From Epiperipatus broadwayi (Eukaryota; Onychophora; Udeonychophora; Euonychophora; Peripatidae): a DNA stretch of 64,000 nucleotides. The notes below the pieces were generated by a model, which saw nothing but the letters and a program-made list of their open reading frames with translations, did not search any database and was not told the DNA's origin. Where the stretch lies: the NCBI GenBank assembly GCA_028023455.1, contig JAQFVV010000042.1, forward strand, positions 6,283,922 through 6,347,921, in the 5' to 3' direction. Position numbers and translations under genes: made by a program. Position 1 is the first letter of the stretch. Every line of letters starts with the position of its first letter. This document shows, in pieces, positions 36,301-45,300 of this stretch.

Positions 36301-39300
36301 AATTAATGTGAGTAATTGACTATCTATTGAAGCAGTCAATCTTAACTTGAGCTTCATAGTTTTATCTACTAACCTGTGTTTAAACCCTATATCCCATTCT
36401 GCTGCTTTAGTCATGTATATATATTTTATGTATATATTTGAGATGCATGCCTAAAATTTTTAGTTTAACTTTTCAATATTTATTATTATTAATTCTTTTC
36501 TTTACATTAAAAATACATAGGGTGGCTCAAATATATATATATATATATTATAGGAGCAAAAATATTAACAAAATATTGATTTTTTAAAATATTTTATTAT
36601 ACATCATTTTTAAAACTTTTTTTTTTTAAATTGTTTTTCCTATTAAACTGTATATTTTATAAAATTCAAGATGGAAGATTTAACCATTAATTGTCTAAAA
36701 ATAATTAAAGGGTTGGAAATATAATATTGTTTTAATCTTGGGAAGGAATTTTTAATTAAGGTTTTACTGAAAATGAAATTAAGAATGGGATTAATAGATT
36801 TTACTTTTGTATAAACATTTTTGTCAAATCTATTTCCAATCTAGAAATAGATTTGAATTTATTTTTGGACAGTTATCTAATGATTGCATCTTCAAAAACA
36901 ATGGTTAAAGAAAAAATAAGAATTTTTTTAGATTGGAGATTAGATTTAGAACTAGAAATAAGAAATTAAAAGCATTCTTCAAATTCCTGGGCAGGAGTAT
37001 AAAATGGGCTAATTTTAAACGCCAACAGATTAGCTACTATTTAGAGAACTGTGCTGTTATAACCCATGCTGCATTGAAATCTGAAAATGTTGATCGCGTA
37101 AAATCAATCATCTTCCCGACCATGGGGTCATCTTCTACTGCCGTAATATCCTGATGTTCTGAAATAAAGGAAAGCCTAAGAAAAAAACTCTGGAATGCTG
37201 AATGGAAGCTGGCTGTCACCAAGAAGAATTCACATGGATCCATTAAATGCTGTACTTTGAAAAATGGCCTCTTAAAATGGTGCAAGGTAAATTATTTCAA
37301 ACCGCCACCCTTGAAACTAAATCTAGCTTGCCTAACTAGTCTCAAACTCTATTAAGATTTCTCCTAATATAATATTTATTAACTTTGTGTCTTACTAAAA
37401 CGTAAATGTAAATTGCTCTCAAAGAATTTTTATGAATCTTATTCTTTTTTATACGTTCTAACTTTCTTTAACTTTGGTGCGGTCATTTATTTATATGTAA
37501 CTATTAAATAATTAAATGTGTGGTTTATATATATGTAATGATCAGATATTTTACGGTAATATCTCCACTCTAAAACTCCTATTTATTTATTTATTTATTT
37601 TTATACTTAGAGCTTTCAAAGGAAAGGTGCCTTCATTTTCAAAGCTATAGATAGATAGTTCTAATACTGATGTTCATTTATGTATTTGATTCAACAGATG
37701 CAAAATTATTCAAATCAGTCTGCCATTTCTTCGAGATTGCGTAAAACATGTCTCTTTTATTCAACGAGTTTGCGTCTAAATTAATGAAATAGGCCTCTTT
37801 AATTTTTTTCTTCTCATCTCATGTCGCTTACTGCACATCATTTGCGGATTGTCCGGTATACACGAGTGGCCCGTAATTGCTTTATGCTGCGCAAAGATGG
37901 AAAAGTGGGAAGGATCTGCGAGCGCTTTATTGTACGCATATTTATGTTGTAGCAACCTTGTATGGACAGAAGCTTTGATCTCCCCATAATATGAGGCGTG
38001 ATAATTGTTTTCTGGGCAAACCCTTTTATATACAGCCTACTGGGTATATATTGGAGGTAGTTTATCTTTGGTATTATTGATACATCTATTGAAATTAAAA
38101 GGAGATCTGTAACATATGCTAAAGTCTTTGCAAAAAATTGTTTGTAAATTTGTGTATATGTTTTTGATGTATGGCAACAAAATCCTGGTTTTTGTTCAGC
38201 CTATCAATCCGACTAGCAGCGTCTTTGAAACGACTAATTATCTAATCCATCTTTTGTTATATTTGGCTTTTATTAAATCGTCCCTAAAATTTTGAATATT
38301 CCTATTCTTGTCAGCCTCAAAGCTACACAATCTGGCGTTTCTCTTCAAAAATATTTTTAGACCTGCCAGTTTGTACATGTCTATTTTAGTTATTATTAAT
38401 ATGCCAATCTCAAGCAATCTGACGAGTTGAATTTCTAAAATCTTTTCTTTCCTTTTTTAAGTAAACCTGCATGAGTTAAGGTTACTAACGTTCCCTTTAA
38501 AATATAATGTATTATTAATTAGTACGCTCGCCATATTGTTTTTACAAGTCAACATTTGGTTTATGTTTTAGTATTAAAATTTGTTATTTGTTTAATGGAT
38601 TCTACCCAGGTGAGAACTGAAACTAATTAACACTCTGAAAAATATTATTTATTTAATTCTGAAAGGGTGACTTATTAATTGTTTTCTATATATAACTGCT
38701 AGTTATTTTCTTTTTCCATACTCTTAAAATATTGTAAACTTAAATATTCTAGTTATTTTAAAATCCATGAAGGTGCAATTGAATCATTTTTAATATAGCA
38801 GAAAAGTAAGGGGGGGTCAAATCTTAACATATATTTTAATAAATGAAATCTAAATCTCTCTCTATGTATACTGGTGGCATAGTATATTATTTATATAAAT
38901 TATGGCATTCAAACAAAGGTCATTTATTTTAAAACAATAAATCATATTCAATGTCGTTAGTGACATCTTTCCATACTGCATTACTGACATTCGGCATATC
39001 TTTGTGAAAATATATATATATCACGTGCTTTCTTATCTGGGGGTTGCGACAAGATCGAACCCATAGATTTCTTCTCAAGCCTTGTCCTGTGGATAGATGA
39101 CCTTCCCAGGACCACTTTTTTTTGTATAAAGGGCCTCTGCATATCGGTGATGTTCATTGCATGCCTTATCCATATTTCTCTAAGCATTGCCCAAGAAGGG
39201 GGTCTTAGACTTCATTTTCATCCAGAAGCATGACCTTTTCCTCTTATTTTTTTTGCTGATGTCAGTATCGCAAACTTCTTCGTATCATTATTTCTTTTGC

Positions 39301-42300
39301 TTCATGATATGCTCTTATATTAAAATTGCACTCTGCTTAAATATATATATATAAAAAGGTGAGTATCACTACTTTTATTAATAATGTTATTTCAGTATTA
39401 TACAATCCCACCATCATAATTTGTTAGTTCTGTATTTAAGTGTATATGCCTTGGGGAAAATAAAGCATTCTTTTTACTATTGTTAATTAAAATAATTTTC
39501 AATAAATATTTTGTCATATAACTAAATGTAATTTTCAAATGTGTTTTACTTATTTTCTGACTGTAATGCATCTCGGAGCGCTCCCCGAAATAATATGTTA
39601 GTCACCATGTTTCAGATCCGTAAATCAAAGCGTTACTGGCAATATTATGTAATCATTTTAATAAACGATTGGCATCTTAATATGGGACCCACCAAAGATG
39701 TGTTTTAATGTATAGTATATGTCATTTAATTAATAAAAGAGCATATGAGAAATAATAGTGTTATATGTAATTATCTACTGTTTGATAGACCGTTTGCTCA
39801 TTCACGCACATACTAATGTATGCAGTTAATTCATAATGTATATAATTTGTCATTATATTAAACTAATTTTTATTGTCTAACTTGTTTGAGTAGTTTGAAT
39901 TCCTTTTCTCCACTTCCACATGTATAACTACTTATGTGAATATTTTACTTTAATTAATATTGAGTCTCATTATCTTCTCCGTTCTGCTAGTGGGCCGGAT
40001 TTTAAAATAAATTGTCGTGTGCCAACATTATATGTTATTCATTAGATGTTTGATCTGGAGCTTATGGAATGGGTTCGAATCCAGAATGGTCTCTGATCTA
40101 AATCTCGGGCTTGACTGGGTTTGAAGTACATTTCATTGAGTTCCAGCTCATGTAAGATGGATCAACATGTTTTGACCGGTACACTATATATATTGAACAG
40201 TGATAAAAATATTAGTAAGAGATTTTGATTTGGACCAACTGATGAGTGCTGGTTCAGCATGAATTGAACATCTTGGGGATCATACATCATTTTCACTTGT
40301 GTTTGATCATATGTTTATAATTACACTCTTCCTCTAGATATTAAAAGTGGATAGAAACCAATCCCTATCTTGTATGAGAGTAAGTGAATAATTTTTAATC
40401 TAATGAATGGCATATAAATTATTTATTTACAAAACCTATATTTATAGTAATTACAATAGGAGTGAATTTTTTTTTTTAATCTTTTTTTTCTTCTAACTTC
40501 ACTTACATTAAAATGCAACTAACTTTTTTTTGTTGTTGTTTAAACTTTTACTTCCTGTTTTAAACGATTCATAATATAAAATATAGCTTTTTAGTATTAA
40601 ACTAAACTAAAACTTAAAAATAATTAAGATAATGTCTAAATAGTTTGTTTTTTTAATTTATAAAGCGACTTATAAGTTTAGTTTCTTCACAGTGGCAAGT
40701 ATTAATCAATACATAAGTGGTCATAATATCTTTTAACAATCTCCAGTTTTGAAATATGAAATAAGCATTGTTTCAGCCAAGTTATAACAGAAAATATGTA
40801 TTTCAGGATTGTAATGTTTTTAATAAATTCATTGATTAATGAGATATGTAAGATATTTATTATTGCAAAACTATAATGTTAAAAATTATTAAGAAAAACA
40901 GTATTCGTAGTTGATATTTCTAACCTTGATAAACATATTAAATTAAAATTAGAAATTCATTTTAAAATATTGATAGATTTTGAAGATAGTTCAGATTTGA
41001 ATGATATCACTAGAAAGATGATGATACACTATTGAGAACTGCAACAAAGATAGCCATACAAGAAAGCAGTAATTTACTAGTAAATTTTCTATTGAGACAA
41101 AACTTATGAAGAAAAGAAGGAGTACGAAAATATATAAAAATGATTCATTAAGAAGAATTGAATATCTCTAATTTTGTATATAATGTGAAAAGGATTTAAT
41201 AACGATATAAGAAAATATAATTGTGAGTTATCAAAGGAAACTTGAAGGTAATAAAAGTCTCAAAAGTAGAAAACATCTCAGAATTAGTAGAAAATTTATA
41301 TCTGAAATAAAAAAAAGAGATGCCATCATGAAATGTGTGGAAGTATTCTATGAAAAATTATATAGCATTAAAAATAAAATATTTCCTACAATTGCTACGT
41401 TTTCTAAATTCCCCATTATTTTAAATGAAGTGATTTGCAATTAAATTTATGAAAAAAGGAACAGCTGTTGGTAATGATAGAATTATAATGGATTTTTTTA
41501 AAGAAGCAGGTAAAGATATAGGAAATTGTTGGAAAAGTTATACACCACATGTCTAAAGATGTACCACATGGTTGGAAGAATGCAGTGGTAATTTTGATAT
41601 TTAAAAAAGATGGTAAGACAATATTAGAAATTACAGACCTATCAGTTTTATACAAATTTTTTATCAAGATAATTACAACTAGACTACAGTGACTTTTGAA
41701 TTTTAACCAATCAAAAGAACAAGCAGGATTTAAAAATAATTTTAGCAATGGATCATATCCAAGTATTGAGTGAAGTTAAAGGACCAATGAATATAAGTTG
41801 CTATTTTTATGAAAAGGCATTAGATTCTACAAGCATTTTTATATTGATTAAAGCATTGGATCACCAAATTATAAACCCAGAATATTATTATATTCTGAAG
41901 AATATTTACTAAAATGCAAAGGCCATGATTAAATTGCATAATTATACAAGAGATTAACATTGAAAAAGGTGTAGGACAGGGTGACTCCATATTTCTAAAA
42001 CTAATGAAAGATAAGAGATTAAAAATAAATGCTTATTTAAATCAGCTACATTTTTCTGATGATGTGGTTGTGGTTGTTTTTGCAAACAATGGTTCAAAGT
42101 TTCAGGAAGTGTTGCAAGAATTTATCAGATAAAAGTAAAACTAATGATAAATGCTAAAAAGATTAAAGTAATGTTGAATTTATTTTTTTGAAAGAAACAA
42201 AGATTAATAATGATGAATTAAAAGTTAACTACAAATATCTTGGTCAAATTATTAATATATATGGAAATAATGGATGAAATTAAGTATAGAATTAAATTTG

Positions 42301-45300
42301 GATAGTGCTTTTGGTAGAAATAACTTTATATTAAAAGGAGATATGCCTATGTGTTTGAAAAGGAAGGTTTTTAATAAATTCATTTTACTAGTTCTTATTT
42401 ATGGATCTGAAACTTGATATTAAACAGAAGAGCAATATAGAGACTTCAGCCTGCTCCATAAAGTATGAAGAGATGTATATTAGGATTAACAAGAATAAAT
42501 CGAAAACAAAATATATGAGTAGGAGAACAAACAGCTATTACTGATATTATTGAAAGAATTACGAGAGTGAAATGGAATTGGACTGGACATATTTCTAGAA
42601 GAGATAATAATAGATGGACAGGTAAAATCTTAACCTGGATTCCAAGAGATTGTAAAAACTAAGAGATCTCATGTGATATGGATGGATGACATAAGGAAGT
42701 TTACTGGTACACTATAGAGAAGAAAGGCTAGAAAATCTGGATTAAACTTGGAAAGACTTTTACCCTACAGAAGGTTGATAGTTGTTGAAAATGATGGTAA
42801 GGAATGCTTAAAAAACTTTCAAATTAAATATATTGTAATTATTTAATCATAGTATGAATCATATTTAAAATTTGTATTAAATATATTTATTTACAATTGC
42901 TTCTACTAATTTATGTAAATATCTTTTCGTTGAAAAATTGATTTGCCTAATTTCCATATTTTTAAAATTTCTAATATGTTGATATTAAATCACACATGAT
43001 CACCAATTTCTATACTCACACAAGCTGTTAAAATGCTGAAAAAATTATCCACACATTATTGCCACCCAGTGCAAGCCATAGTAATTAATAGTATGGCTTG
43101 GCCTGGATGGCACTACTACATAGAGAATTTGTTACTGCTTTAACAGCTTGTTTAAGCATAGAAAATGGTGATCATGTGTTTAATGGTATAATACCATTTC
43201 TGCTCATGGAATGAAGGTGATTATGGTTATTAAAGTACCAAAGAGACCAATCCAAACAAATGAGCCTGGATTGAAAACATGTTTTCAGTTTGGACTCATA
43301 TCTTTATAGTTAACTAAAAAGATAAAAGGTGGCTTCTGGAGGATTGTATTAGATCCTAAAATCTACATGTAGTGCTCTCAGATCCAAGTCTCCACTGATG
43401 AAAGCGACAAACTATAAATTAGTCTGCGGATATTGGATGAGTAGGTACAAAGATAGGAATTTTATGCACAAACCTTGCATTCATTGAGTACTATGGCTTG
43501 CATTAAGTAGTGCTACTGTATGGAGAATATATTAAAGTTTAGATATTATTAAAAGATTTTTTTTTAAATTGTATATTACAAAATAAGTTTCTATTTTTTT
43601 TTTCATTAAAATGTTTTGTTGTTAAATTACCTATTAATATTTATATATTATACTACAAAACTTTAATAATTTATCATTTCAAATAATTCCCAAATCTATC
43701 ATGTAAAAGTTTGTTCACAATTATAACAAAGTTTAATAAAAGTTTGCCAACTTTATGCTTTTATTAAACATAATTGTAAAATCTTAACTTCATTCTGTTA
43801 CATAATATTCATCTTTCGTTTTGATGTTTCACAAAGTTAGCTTTTCATTAATGGTATAAGAATGTTAAAAATCAGATACTATATTTGTCTTCCAAATATT
43901 CAATTGTAATTTCAGTATGATTTATGCCATATTTGAATCAGACTATTTTACAAATTTTACTTTCTATTTCCAATAATGTCAATGAATATGTACTTGGAAT
44001 CATTGATTGCTTAAGGAATGGATGGTCCATTTTGTTCTTTGCATTTATTGATATGTGAGAGTTGTTTTTGCATGGTTTCACAATTATTCTTATCAAGGCA
44101 TTTTTTTTTTTTTTTTTTAATAAAAGATGAATAATATAGTTGGCATTTTAAAATTCTTCACATTTTTGTAAACTGAAAAATTTCAGAATGCTATCTGATA
44201 TTAAAAAAAAATTTAATTATGCTAATTATGAAATAAAAGTGGATAGTAAAAGAATAAAGTCAGCAAAAAAATTAAACCATCCGATGCATTATCATTTCTG
44301 AAAACTAAATCAAAATGATACATCTATATAAAAATTAAATATTTATAGAAATTCATAACTAAACTCCTAGCACTACATAAAATTTAAAGACGACAGAAAT
44401 GTGCTCATAGTGAAAAATTATTTAATATAATGTTCTTTTCCACTTTATAAATTCAATCAAAAAATATATACATTCCTTTTTTCTTTCCAAAAACTTTATT
44501 TTTTTCATCACCATATATATACATTTGCTTGTTTATCACATCCAACGTTTCGACCACCTTATATGTAGTCGTTTTCAAGGATCTACAAAATACATATTTA
44601 CATCTTTATAACATTGGATGTGAAATGTATATATATGATGATAGAAAAAATAAAGTTTTTGGAAAGAAAAAAGGAAAATGTATATATTTTTTGATTGGAT
44701 TTAGTGGAAAAGAACATTATATTTTATCTTGTTGATTCTCCAGGCTGCCATATTGAATTTTTAAAAAATCTGACTTGAGACCCAATTTTCACAATAACTT
44801 CAGTTTTAATCATGTTAGAGCAAAAAACTTTACATTGATAGAAACTAGAAAAACTAAAAAAAAACAATAGGCCTAAGACGAATAGTGACAACCATTTAAA
44901 AAATAAGGAAAAAAAGAAATTTCAACATCCAACATAATTATTACTTAATTTCCAATTTAACATTAACTAAGTTTAAATTACATCTTCATTGATAATTTCT
45001 TTGTATTTCTCACAAAATTATCTTTCAAACCATATATAATACCTCTTGTCTGAGATAATCCCTGGCTTCCAGAATTTCCAAAATAAGTCGCAAATGAATT
45101 CTTCATTTTTATCTTGTATCCCAAAAGTTACCAAATCTCAAAGGCATCTATAAGAAAAAGATTCATCCTAATAAAAGATACAAAACAAATTATTTCCAGA
45201 AGATGGATATGTATTTGTCATCATAGCAATTGGCTTCTTGTCTATCTAAAACTAGAAATTCTAGATTACTGTCTGTATTACTGATAAAATGAGTTTCATC

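Noticed and set aside
40072-40082. tRNA gene suggested by a perfect B box
   Set aside because: No acceptor stem, A box or anticodon arm can be drawn around it; kept only as a SINE-like remnant.
43384-43425. CTGATGA followed by related AGAAAC in the sister copy (50720-50925), suggesting a hammerhead
   Set aside because: The sequence between the two boxes cannot form a stem II in either copy, and each copy has only one intact box.
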